NCBI GenBank assembly: GCA_009829735.1
Contig: CM020619.1
Span: 25,259,554 to 25,323,553 of the forward strand
DNA length: 64,000 nucleotides
Direction: 5' to 3'
Source of the DNA: Pyropia yezoensis
Lineage: Eukaryota > Rhodophyta > Bangiophyceae > Bangiales > Bangiaceae
A model generated the notes under the pieces. That model had not been told where the DNA came from. It made no database searches and saw only the letters and a program-made list of their open reading frames with translations. The position numbers and the translations under genes are program-made. Below are positions 41,877-53,528 of this stretch, piece after piece. Numbering within the stretch: position 1 is the first letter of the stretch; each line of letters begins with the position of its first letter.

Positions 41877-44551
41877 AGGACAGTTATCCCCTACCTAGGA
41901 TGGATGACTGTCTGGACTCTCTGGGGGAGGCAAACTTGTTCTCTACCCTGGACTGTAACGCGGGGTACTGGCAAATTCCCATTGCCCCGGAGGACAGGCG
42001 TAAAACTACCTTTACCTGTCACTGTGGTACCTATCAGTGCAAGCGTCTACCGTTTGGTCTGTGTAACGCGCCGGCAACTTTCCAGCGCGCTATGGACATG
42101 ATTCTGGCCGGAGTACGGTGGCAGATCTGTCTTGTGTACCTGGACGATATTATTGTGTTCTCCCGAAGTCCGGAGGAACACATTGGCCATCTTGGCCAGG
42201 TGTTCAAGCTACTTGCTGACGCCGGTGTGTCACTGAAGGCGAGTAAGTGCCACCTCTTCACTCAAGAGGTGGAGTACTTGGGACATGTTGTCCGTCCGGG
42301 GCGTCTCAGTGTTAACGAGAAGAACTCGAGGGCCATTCGTAAGGCTCAGTACCCCCGGACCCAGACCCAGATGAGGAGCTTTCTCGGGATGTGTAACGTG
42401 TACCGACGTTTCACCAAGGGCTTCGCCAAGGTGGCGAAGCCGTTGAATGAGCTAGTGAGCTCAACGCTACCGAAGAACCTGCCTCCCCCAAGTCGGGTGG
42501 AGCAGGAATCCTTTGAGACTCTTCGGGACCTTCTGCTGAAGCCCCCCATCTTGGCTATTCCCAGGTTGGGAGGCCACTACATCCTGGATGTGGACGCTAG
42601 CTACGACCAACTTGGTTGTGTGTTGCTTCAGCAGCAGCCGGACAAGGAGTACTTGCCGGTGGGATACTTCAGCAAGGGGCTGAACTCGGCCGAGAAGAAC
42701 TACGGAGTCACCGAGTTGGAAGGACTCGCAGTGGTGTGGGCGGTGACGTCACTTCGTCACTACCTAGAGGGTGAGAAGTTCCTCATCCGCTGTGACCACC
42801 GCGCGTTGCAGTTCATCTTTAAGACGGACTGTACGAACACTCGTCTCAATCGGTGGAGGGTGCGACTGGCACCCTTCAACTTTGACATTGAGTACCGACC
42901 TGGCAGGCAACATGCCCTTGCCGACGGCCTCTCTCGGGTACCTACCGAGGGGCTGGACACTAACCCAGTCGATGAGGACATCCCCATCGGGGGGGTAGTC
43001 ACGCGCTCGGGTCAGGCGTTGAACCCCGAGGCGCCAGGGAACAAGAAGTACTTGCCCCTGTCCCTGGACGAGGTGGTGAAGGCCCAGGCCGAGGATCCCT
43101 TCTGCAAGTCGCAGAGGGATACACTGGATACAGTGGCGGAGACGCGGTTCTTCTTGGGAGACGATGGCCTCCTCATGAGGAGGGGGGTATTCCAGGGGAC
43201 CGAACAACTTGTCGTCCCCGCATCCCTCAAGGGCAGTATCCTTGAGAGGGAGCACAACGCTCCCACGGGTAGACACCTGGGGTCTAGTAAACTGTACCAG
43301 ACCCTGAGGACCAGGTACTACTGGCCGTCCATGGTGGTGGACATCTACAGTTGGGTGGCTGCCTGCACAAGTTGTGCACAGAACCGTCTGATGGAACGGC
43401 GGCCTACTACGGCTATGCTATTGTTCCCGGCCAAGGAGCCCTTCGCCGCGTTGGCGATGGACATCCTTGAGCCACTGCCAGTGACCGAGGAGGGCAACCA
43501 GTACCTCCTGGTCATCTGTGACCGCTTCACGAAACTTACGCGAGCGATCCCACTGGCAGAGATCACGGCCATGTCGGTCGTGTCAGCCTTCCTAGATCAC
43601 TGGGTTGCCGCGTATGGCATCCCAGATAGTACACTATCGGACAATGGACCGCAATTTGCGTCGGTACTGTTTCGGGGAGTGCTGGATATGTTGGGGGTTA
43701 AGGCAAACTATGCCACCCCCTACCACCCACAAACTAATGGGCAGGTGGAGCGCTTCAACAAAACTATTGTTAGGCAGCTGCGCCACTACGTGAGTGAGCA
43801 TGTGAAGACGTGGGACCAATACATTTCTATCCTTACTACTGCCTACAATTCGCAGGTTCACTCATCTACCGGGGAAGTACCCCTCGCTTTTGTGACCCCC
43901 CGTCGTGTGCGGTCTATTGCCGTGCGGCGGTCGCTCCCAACTAGGGAGGATAGTGGCAGTACGCCTACTCCTACTGAGAGTAAGGCGGAGTTCGCTGCTA
44001 GGCTGGAACACCTCATCCCTAAAGTCAGGGCTGAGATGGACAAAGCACAAAAGCGCTACAAGCGTACCTTTGACAAAAAGGTGCGCAATGCTAAGCATGT
44101 CCCCGAACAGGGTGACTGGGTGCTGGTTCACTCACACACCCCAACTGGGGGTAAGTTGGTATTCCAGACGAAGGGGCCATACCAGGTCCTTCGTACTGAT
44201 GGGCGGCGCTTCACCATCGAAAGTGACGATGGGGTCCGCACAGTGAACGGACAGGACGTGGTCAAAGTTGCACCACCGCCTGCAGGCGACCCAGCCTGGG
44301 CGCGTGCTTTGGAAGCGTGGCGCCTCCCCTCACTGCCTGCGGCCAAACAGGGCCCGCAGGAGTACGTGTTCGATAAGTTCATCGACCACGGATGGGATGA
44401 GGACACTAACCGCCTCATGTTGAGGGTGCGTTGGTTTGGCTACAAAGCCAAGGATGATACGTGGGAGTATGTGGAGGATCTTCCCGCTGAGAAGGTCCGG
44501 GCGTACTGTGCCCGGAATGAGATAGACCCTAACAGCCCTCCCTCAACGTGA
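41861..44551 (+). pseudogene. pol: E1 Pol, second part: RT, RNase H, integrase, chromodomain
   Basis: Continues Pol after the frameshift. Reverse transcriptase: LDCNAGYWQIPI, LPFGLCNAPATFQ, and the catalytic YLDD in LVYLDDIIVF. RNase H: LDVDASYDQLGCVLLQQQ. Integrase: zinc-binding H-H-C-C region ending CTSCAQNR, then a D-D-E core with AMDILEPLP, SDNGPQF and TNGQVERFNK. The C terminus is a chromodomain (LRVRWFGYKAKDDTWEYVEDLP), which marks the element as a chromovirus and would guide integration to modified chromatin. There is no ATG start of its own. It ends 112 bp before the stop of the convergent antisense ORF. Confidence 0.9.
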
Positions 44552-44663
44552 GGGAAGGCCGAGCAACAGTGCCAAGAGAGTGCTTCAAGTCGAAGTGGTA
44601 CGCAGAGTGGCTTTTAACTACAGCCCTAACCGTCAACACTCTCACAACAAAGGCAGCTGCCAA

Positions 44664-46418
44664 CTAGGCACGCATTCTAGACTCTCCCACTCCACGGCCC
44701 TCGCCCTCACGTGGAGGCGAGCGGCGAGACCCACGCCGATAACGGTCTCCACTCGTTGGAAGGGGCGGCGGCTCCAAGTCGGAACCGTCGCGCCCTTCAC
44801 GGTCGCGCAAGTGGCGCCGACCGTGGCTACTCTTCTGCCTGGTCTTGCGCGCAAGTTTGCGACGCAGACGCTGGACAGACTCCGTCTCCGACGGGGTAGA
44901 GGACTCCGAGACGGAGTAAGACAACTCGTCTTCCAACACGGAGGGAGAGCGCCGCGAGTGTCGGCGACGACGGCGAGGAGGCGAGTATGCCCGGCTCGCG
45001 CGACGTTTGCCACGCCCAAGTGGGGCTGGCTGGGGCATAATAGCCCCAATGCGAGCCAACTCGGCTGTCATAAACTCCGCCACCGACTCGCAACTCGCGG
45101 TCGCCACTTCAGTACGAACGCGCTCCTCAAGTTGAGGAGTTTCGGAACTTTGTAGGGTTGCGGTCGACGCGGCCAACCAGGAAATGGTGCGCACCAACGT
45201 GGTGATCATCATCTCTGAGGTTAGAGGCGTGGGCGGTAACACCAACTTGGGGTATACCGTCAGGAGGGTGGCCCCCAAGTTGGGGGACACCGGGGTGGAT
45301 GACTCCACGGCCACGCTGATCGGGATGTTCCCGTGAGGCTGGAAAGGAACAGGAGGAAGCGGAGGGGCACGCCGAGGTGGCGGTACCCGGGTGTAACTGC
45401 GACCCCGACTTGGGGCCCCCGCAGTAGGTTGAGTCATATGGTCATCATATGAGGGCACAGCCATAACTATGGGCTCGTCCGGGGGTGGCGCAGTGTGGCG
45501 ATCCACCCCCGGGGCATACGGGTAGTCTCCGATGCCCAACCCCTCTCGTAGGACCACACGGCCATCGTGAAGTTCACGAGCGACCCACACGAACTGGCGA
45601 AGTGCGCCATCGTCCTGGGGCCCACGAGTGGGGCGGCGCAACTTGTGCTCAATGCTCTCCCACTCGATAAACTTATGGAGCCGGAGCATCTCCTCAAGTA
45701 GAATGAGTTGTCCTGATGAGCACCCCTCAGCAACTAGCTGAGGGGTGAGCTGTTCCAAACCTTGGATGAGCCGGAGGGGGAGATGCCAGAGCATCCCCCG
45801 CCGCTGAACACAGGACACCCAGGTCGACATGACCTCGAGGAGCCACTGGGTGGCCAACATGGCCCACACCAGGTGATCAGGGCCAGCCGTCAACATGACG
45901 GAGCCGAAGTGGTCAAGCAACCGTGGCAGCAACGCCGGGAACCCGTAGGGGACCTCAACTTGAGGCCACCACTCGGGCTTCTTCGGATAGTACTGCTCCT
46001 TACTGGCAGCAGACTGTTGAGGAAACTCAAGTTGAGCCGAGGTCACCAAGTAGGGACCTCGCCGGAAGTCCTTCTCCATCCGCACATCAAAGTGATGAGT
46101 GTGCGGATCGGCCTCGTGGAGGTACGGGGGGCGAGTTGCCACCGCGTCCCAAGTAAAGGTCGGCAAGTCGCCGGGACCCGGGATAGTTCCCCCGCGGTCC
46201 ACCATGGCCTTGGCACGCTGAACGTCCTCAACCTCCTCATCGTCCAGGAAGGCAAACTGGTCCGTCCTGAAGCCGGCAGGGAACCCGACCCTACGGGGAT
46301 ACTTCTCCCGTAGGCGGTCCCATACCCGACCCATCGCTGCGCCAAGTCGGCCACAGCGTAGAACAGTCAACCCCTCCTCATAGAGAGGCCAAGCGGGGTA
46401 AAACCACCGCCCCAAGGT
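44664..46418 (-). pseudogene. E1 antisense ORF (aORF), C-terminal 584 residues, interrupted by E2
   Basis: A long frame opposite in direction to gag-pol, between pol and the 3' LTR. At 46418 it runs into E2; its N-terminal 63 codons lie beyond E2 at 56071-56259, exactly in frame once E2 and one target copy are removed (about 647 residues in all). The function is unknown. Visible features: LGAAMGRVWDRLREKY, then LVTSAQLEF, YYPK, EVPYGF and LATQWLLEVM, and a long Arg/Ser-rich C-terminal tail (SPPRRRRRHSRRSPS). The middle block matches the E2 aORF with identical spacing. No transmembrane segment or signal peptide is obvious, so it is not a typical envelope protein. An RS-rich tail could suggest RNA binding or nuclear location; this is inference. 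Confidence 0.75.
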
Positions 46419-46989
46419 TGTGGTATAAAACTCGATCCTCCCAGACACGTGTCAATATCCCTCGGGGGAAAGGGACAGGTAACACAGAAAGGGGAACTAC
46501 GAGAATGGTATGCCTGTTGCCTCACGTGCCTGCTCGCAGAGCAAACAGATACGCACGGTAGTGCACACGGGGAAGAGGAAAGCAAACGCGCAGTTGTCTT
46601 TTTCCTGAGGGCGCGGGCCAAGGGCGCCTCGCTGTCCCTCTTAACGTGCATCTGGGGGAGCCTCGGCACGTTGGCGAGATAGCCCCCCCATAACCCCGAG
46701 TGGCCCCGACCCGAGTCTAACCTCGTCAGGTCGGGGGCCACTATCACTACTAATTCTATTCCCACTCACTAATCTCACTCTCGAATTCTCTCAAATCAAG
46801 TCCCTCACAAGTATGCAAAAACCCATCAGCAATCCCTCTCTCACGTGTGGATAGCGTAGTCCACCGCATCCCAGTGCCGGGCACGGGCCACGGCCGCCAA
46901 CCATCACCACACGGCGGGCGTGTTCTGGCACCTGGTGCCCTCTGGTTGTAGTCCCGGGTCGGCACCAAGTCGGGGCCAGGGATGCTACA
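46419..46989 (-). repeat. E2 3' LTR (571 bp)
   Basis: In element orientation the LTR runs TGTAGCATCC...TATACCACA. The adjacent interior end AGGGAGGGAGCTA (complement of about 46990-47002) is a likely polypurine tract. Confidence 0.93.
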
Positions 46990-47173
46990 TAGCTCCCTCC
47001 CTAGTCCGGCACGTCCTCGGGCCGAACCAGGTGCCACCGTGCACAGCCTCGAGCACGTCCACACCGGTGCCGAGTTCGAGCGTCTTCACCCTGGTCACGA
47101 TCACCTGCTCCGGTTCTCTGCCCCCCTTCTCTCCTTCACCTTGGCCCTCTCGTTCCCCCGGAGTCTGGACGTC

Positions 47174-49289
47174 ATGTCCAGTTCCGAGATCCAAGCTGGG
47201 CCCGTGGTTCCGGCGGCGAGTGTTGCGGAGGAGAACTCGGGTAGTCGCGCCCCTCTCCTGCCTCCGGTTCCTCGGGTGTCGATGTCGGCGCCGGTCGCCA
47301 CGGCGGGGACGGATCGGGTTCCCCCGGCTTCTGTGATGCACCCGGTCGAGACCCCCCCGGTGGGTCTCCCGGAGATGCTTCTTGGGCAAGACCCTCTGGC
47401 GGCCCGGCGTTACTCCACGGTGGTCGGCAACGCCGGCGCGGCCCAGTGCCAGCAGGATTTCTTGGACCTCTGGCGCAAGGAACTCCAGCGCGGGGTCCTG
47501 ACCGAGATGGATAAGGCTCGTCTTCACACGGCGGACCAGATGCGCCTGGCACAAGACCGCTCCCAGAGCTTCTCGGGTTCCTCTTGGGTTGCTCGTCTGG
47601 AGGATCTCCCCGTCGCGCTGGTGCTGGATCTACCCTTGACCGAGCGTCGCGTGTCCGCGTCCGTTCTCCGGTGGCCGGAGGAGGAAGGGTACGTCCACCG
47701 GGCGCTCAAGGTCTGGGACGAGGCGCTCAAGGGGTCGTGGAGCCTGAACTGCGACCCCCGTCCGAGCATGGTCGCTCTGGAGCCGCCTTTTCTGACCCGG
47801 AAGTACTCCAAGTTTTCACCGGCACGGGAGCAAGGCGAGCGACGCGGCCGTCAGCGTGACTTCCTCGTGAGCTGCAACCATCAGGAGTTCTGGAAGCTGG
47901 ATAAGGCTAACCGGGCGGCGTACTACCCCAAGGTCATCCCGCAGCAGCAGGAAGTCGAGATCCCGGTCGGGTTTGCTCCTTCCAGCATCCCCTTCACCTG
48001 GTACTTCTTGGACGCCTTGACTCAGGCGTCGATCAAGGGCTTCTTCCACTCGATCCCGTACATGATGTGCACGTCCGAGATGACAGTCTTGGCGGCCAAC
48101 CACTGGCTTCACGAGGTCTTGGTGTTCAACCGGCTTTGGTCTCCCTGACCTCCTGATGGTCTGGATTGTCGACAAGTTGACCGTCGACTTCTTGTGCAGC
48201 CAGGACGAAGAGTACAAGGGGCTCTTCCAGGCGATGATTGACTTCCGGCGTCTGGTGCCGGTGCATGACCGGAACTTCTTGAACGCGATTGCCGACCAGA
48301 ACCGCCCGCGTCGGGATGGCTTCGGTTGGGCGCAGGTGGTCTACCAGTCTTCTCCGGCCAAGGTGCAGCTGGCGACGCCGCTTCCGGCGTGGCCGCAGCT
48401 AGGTAGCTTTCCTGCCCCGGCCGCCCTTGATCTTCTGCCAGTTGGGCCGCCTGTGCAGGAGTCGGGATGGGCCGCGGCGGTCGGTCAGGCGTCTGCGGCG
48501 GCTCCGCTTCCTCCTGTTGCACCTGTCGCCCCGGTGGCCTCGCCTGAACCGTCGCCGGCGCGTTCACGCCCTGTTCCGGCTGTGCCGGTACTTCAAGCTC
48601 CTCCGGCACCGCGCCTGTCTGCGGCGAGTCTGGAGGTGACTGTGCGGTCGCCTACCACTCCGGCCGCTCCGCCTCGGACGCCTTCTTCCAACGCCGGCGG
48701 CGCTGTGCCTCCGCTGGAGTTGGGTACTCCGGTTTCGGGGGCCGTTGTGGACCGTCCGGTGGTGTCATCCTCGGGGCGGTTCGAGATTCCGGCGCCGACT
48801 CTGCGCCTTACCCGCTTCCGGGTGCCTGACTGGTACCTGAACCAAGGTGGCCCGACATGCGACCAGTACGACGTCGGTATTATTGAAGACCAGCTGGGTC
48901 GTCTTCCGGTGCAGGTTGAGGGCGTCGGGTCTTCCCTGGTGCTGGGCACTTACGCCAGCGTCTTGAACAACGTGGTTGACCGGGTGTTTGCTTGCGCGGA
49001 CAGCGGCCAGATGTCGAACAGCCCGGTGGTTGGCGAACTTCTGGCGACCTTGACGCGGCATGGCTTGGCCCAGCAGTTGTCAGAAACCTTCACTGGCTTC
49101 CAGGGGCGCCGACGGGCATATCTGGATGAGCGGGAGCCCCCGGCAACTACCGGTACTACTCCGATGGCGTCATACCGGGATGCACCGCGTCCACCGCACT
49201 ACGTCATCCCGTCTTCCTCCGGTTCCCGTCGTGCCGCGGAGGCAGCGCTGGAGGACACTCCCGCGGCTCAGCGTCCGCGCCGGGAGTAG
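47174..49289 (+). pseudogene. E2 antisense ORF (aORF), one frameshift
   Basis: Runs opposite to E2 gag-pol and converges on the end of pol (stop at 49289; pol stop at 49585). The first in-frame ATG beyond the LTR is 47174 (MSSSEIQAG). The first part, 324 residues, stops at 48148. A net 1-nt shift there joins it to a second frame running through 48156-49289. Motifs shared with the E1 aORF: LVSCNHQEF (from residue 231), YYPK (250), EIPVGF (262) and LAANHWLHEVL (306). The first three keep the same spacing in both proteins (19 and 12 residues). The second half is Pro/Ala-rich and ends in an Arg-rich tail (AAQRPRRE). The function is unknown. Confidence 0.72.
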
Positions 49290-49584
49290 TAGTTGGAGGC
49301 AAGGAGGGTGAGGGTCTTGGGAGAAGCGAGGAGGGAAGAGGCGGAGAGAAGGGTTGCCCGAGCGGGTGCTTGTTTTCCTTGATTGTTCCATGCTTGTATT
49401 GCGTGTTCTCCTTGATATACCCGTTCCCTTCTTCTCAATCCTCTTGTTCCGCATCCGTTGCGGATGAACTCGGCTCGTCCCGAGGGTCTTGGTTGGCCCC
49501 ATCCTCTTGGTCCTCCTCCGAGTCCGACTCCAGAATCTTGCCGGCTCTGGCCACTGGAGTGCCCTCTATCCCGTTCCGTCGCGT

Positions 49585-50370
49585 CTAGGCACAGACATCC
49601 GCGATGGGTAGCCGGTTTGAGGGTTCCCAGGTATCATCTGCCGGGTTAAAACCGAACCAGCGTACTCGCAGGTACAGGCGTCCGTCTCTCCAGGCATGGT
49701 CCACAAACTTGACGTAGACATATTCCCGACCTTCTTCTTGGGATAGCCAGGGTACTGCGGCCCGCTTGCGCCGGGTCAAGTCCCGTTGGCTTGGCGGTGG
49801 AGCTCGGGTGACATGGTCGCTGCTCACGCGGTACGGGGAGCCATCCGCCTCTAGAAGAAAGGTCCAACCGTCCGTATTCAGGATCTCATAAGGTCCATCC
49901 GTCTTCGAGTCCAGCTTCCCCCGGGTCTTGCTATGGTTGTCCACAAAAACCCAGTCGCCACCACCCAGTTCCTTGTTCTTTTCCCGAACGCCCTTGTCAT
50001 AGCCCCACTTGTATCGCTCCTGGGTCTTCGAGATTGACTCCTTGACTCTTGGGAGCAGGAGCTTCAGTTGTTCCAAGAACTCATCCTTTGCCTTGGGACC
50101 TGACTTCAGTGCAGGCTGGAGACCATCTGGTATTCTTTCCAGGGAGAAGTTGGTCAGCCGCCTTGGGGTGACAAAGTCGAGTGGGGCGACTCCCGTTGTC
50201 CGGTGACCTCGGGAGTTGTAGGCTAGAGTGAGGACAGCCAGGAGCTCGTCCCAGTCTTCTTGGTGCTCCTCCACGTAGTGCCGTAGCATGTCCACTAGGG
50301 TCCGGTTGAATCGTTCCACCTGGCCGTTCGTTTGCGGGTGGTACGTCGTGGTGTACAAGTTCTTGATGTC
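49585..50370 (-). pseudogene. pol: E2 Pol, second part: end of integrase and chromodomain
   Basis: Continues Pol after a 1-nt frameshift near 50372. It begins in the integrase core (YHPQTNGQVERFNRT, with the catalytic Glu) and ends with a chromodomain, YLRVRWFGFNPADDTWEPSN. The separate frame has no start signal of its own. Confidence 0.87.
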
Positions 50371-53300
50371 ATCAGGTCACAGACTCCTTGGAAGAACAGG
50401 GATGCAAACTGGGGACCGTTGTCGGTTAAGACGGAGTCTGGAGGGCCGTAGGCAGCTATCCAGTACTCGCAGAAGGCTGACGTGACATCCAGAGCCGTGA
50501 TGGTCCTCAGCGGGATTGCTCGAGTGAACTTGGAGAACCGGTCACAAATGATGAGCAGGTGTATGTTGCCACTGGATGTTTCAGGTAGGGGCCCCAGGAT
50601 GTCCATGCTTAAGCTTGCAAAGGGCTCCGCCGCAGGGAATAGGCGTAGCTTAGAAGTCTTCTTCCTCTGGGACAACCGGTTCCTTGCACACGAAACACAA
50701 GCCTCCAGGTACTTATGGACGTCACTGGCCATGGTTTCCCAGTAATAGTGTCGTCTCATGGAAGCATACATCCGATTGATACCAGGATGTCCGGCCTGGG
50801 GAGACGAGTGCTCCAGGCGTAGGATGTCAGCTCGTAGGCCCCGGGGTACGTAGACTTGAGTGGCCCCATCGAAGGGTGACACCCGTACTAGGAGTCCGTC
50901 CGTAGACTCGGAGAAACGACTGTTCCGGTTCAGGTCCATTTGGTGGCGAAGCTCCAAGCATTGAGGGTCCGTCAGTTGTGCCTCCAGCATCCGGTGAATG
51001 GACACCGGTTGATGAGCTTCAGGTGTCTCATGCAGGGGAGCGTGCCAGCCACGTCCGACATACGGGAGGATGAAGCAAGGTGTTTCCTCCGGGATAGGAC
51101 CGGTATCGGCTGCAGGAGTCTCCAGCCGGGACATGGTGTCGGCGCAGTGGTGCTCCCTCCCTGCTCTGGTGCACACCTTGTACTTGAACTCCGAAAGGCG
51201 TAGGCGCCACCGGGCGACCCTTCCTTGACTGCTGTCCATACATAGCAGCCACCTTAGGCTGGCGTGGTCCGTCCGGATGAGGAACTCTTGTCCTTCAAGA
51301 TATGGCCGTAACAGGAAGCAAGCCCAGACGACTGCCAAGCACTCGCGCTCGGTCGTGGAATAGTTCTTCTCAGCTGGAGTCAAGACGCGACTGTAGTAGC
51401 CTATCGGGAGAAAGTGCCCATCAGGTTGCTGCTGGAGTAGTGAACACCCCACCTGGACGCCACAGGCATCCGTCTCCAGAACAAACTGGCCCTCCCGCTT
51501 GGGTAACGCCAGTACTGGAGTGGTGGTCAGGCGCTTCTTGAGCTCTTCGAAGGCCGCGGTCTGCTTCTCGTCGAACACCGGGAGTTGTGCGGGAAGCTTC
51601 TTGCTGGTCAGCTTGGTCAGTGGCCGGGCAATCAGAGCATAGTCCCGTACGAACCGGCGATAGACGTTGCACATACCCAGGAAGCTCTTGAGTTCCGTCT
51701 GGGTTTTGGGTTGCCGTGCATGCCGGAGGGCCTTGATGATCTTCTCATTGACTCGGAGCTCCCCCGGACTCAGCACGTGCCCCAGATACTCCACCTCAGT
51801 CTCAAACAGGTGGCACTTCTCGGCCTTGAGGGTAACTCCAGCCTTGGACAGGAGGGCCAGGACCTCCCGAAGGTGCTCCAGGTGTTCCGCTGGGGTCTTG
51901 GAGAAAACGATAATGTCGTCCAGGTCGACCAAACATGTTCTCCACCTTAGCCCGGACAGGATGATGTCGATGGCTCTTTGGATGGTTGCCGGAGCATTGG
52001 TGAGACCAAAAGGAAGACGCTTGCACCGGAATAGTCCCAGGTGGCACGTGAAGGTGGTCTTGTCCTTGTCCGCGTCAGCCAGAGGGATCTGCCAGTAACC
52101 GGCATTACAATCCAGCGTCGAGAAGAGGGTGGCATCACCAAGAAAGTCGAGGCAATCATCCATCCGGGGTATCGGGTATTCGTCCTTGACTGTCATCTCG
52201 TTCAGGCGCCGGTAGTCAACGCAGAAACGGAAGTGACCGCCGGTTTTCGGGACGACTGCCACCGGGAAAGCCCACTCGCCATCAGACGGCTCGATAACAT
52301 CCATCTTGAGCATCTTGTTAACCTGCTTCTCAATCTCATCCCGGCGATGAGGTCCGGCCCGATATGGTTGCATGTGTACTGGCTTAGCTTCCGGCTTGAG
52401 TTGAATCCGGTGTAGAGTGGCGTCCATCTTGCCCAGCTCTCCCGACCACAGGTGCCGATATTCCTGGAGAAGCTTCTCCAGTGCCTCCTTCAAGTCGGGA
52501 GGGACATTTTCTTGCTTGACCTTCGGCATCCCGGGTGGTGCTTGTTCGGGTTTCGGAGTAGCGCTGTCAGCCTGCTCTTGCTTCGGAGGTACGTCTAAGG
52601 CCGTCAAGTTGGATGCCAGTTCTTGTTGCAGGTTCAGGAGGTCTTCCTTGCTCATAGCACGGGCGGATCCCCGGTAAGGCTCTGCTGTACCAACTCGGGT
52701 GCCCTTGGCGAGGGTTATTGGCTTCCGGCTCACGTTGACGATTAGCACCGAGAACGGGGTGTGCCTTTCTACCTTCTTGTGATGTCCGTGGGCCAAGTAT
52801 AACCGGTGTTTCGCCAGAAATCCCTTACGTCCGTAGATCAGGCATTGACCTGCAATCCGGGTCGTTACTTGAACCTTGGTCTCCGAGCGAGGAGGTAGGA
52901 GCACCGGTTTGAAGAGAGTCAAGGTAGAGGGTGGGATGCGTTCCCTCTTGCTCTTGGCTACACGAACCTTGGCGTCCAGATGCTCCAATACCGGTGACAC
53001 AAACCCATGGTTGAACTGGACCTTCCCTTCTCCGGGTAGGATGCTCTTGACATGCTGCTTCTGGAAGTCCCAGCCTAGGATGAGGGGGACTGATAGGGTC
53101 TTGACTACTAGAAGGGGAAAAAGCATTGGTTCATTGTTGACATAGATGGCGACAGGAAGACGGCCAAGCGGTCGTAGGGTTTGACCCGAAGCGTCGACGA
53201 TATGGGTCCGGGTAGGCGCTCTCCAGGCATGTCGACGCCAGCCCGGAGGTAACAGGTTCTCAGTGATGACGCTTGGTCCGGCTCCCGTGTCAACCACCGG

Positions 53301-53528
53301 TGTAACAGCTTGGGGGAGGCTATCCCCCACACGCATACAAGCATTAATCTTGAGGTTTTCTTTACGCAGGACGAGCAATGTCCCCTTGAACAAACAGGTT
53401 GTCCAGGCGGCTACCGGTTGAGCGGGTAACTGCCGTCCTTTCTCCCGGCACGCAAGGGGAGAACAGGTAGAAGTACCCTGCCGTCGGAGATTCGGGAAGA
53501 CACTTGGGGAGAGCGCCTGCCCTACTCG
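50371..53528 (-). pseudogene. pol: E2 Pol, first part: protease, RT, RNase H, integrase (frameshifted, RT site changed)
   Basis: The frame is open from the slippery site at 53528-53534, in -1 relation to gag. The protease motif is VVDTGAGPS. The RT region is complete, but the catalytic tyrosine position is Asp: LVDLDDIIVF instead of the E1 version LVYLDDIIVF. RNase H (LETDACGVQVGCSLLQQQ) and most of integrase (CVSCARNR; SMDILGPLP; LTDNGPQF) follow. Near 50372 one base appears to be missing and the frame runs to a stop at 50295 with nonsense sequence. A further DNA stretch at 49585-50370 carries the rest. Confidence 0.9.

Noticed and set aside
46419..46765. Short ORFs repeated at 46.4-46.8 kb and 55.5-55.8 kb, as if duplicated genes
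   Set aside because: They are the two LTRs of E2; the identity comes from the LTRs, not from genes.
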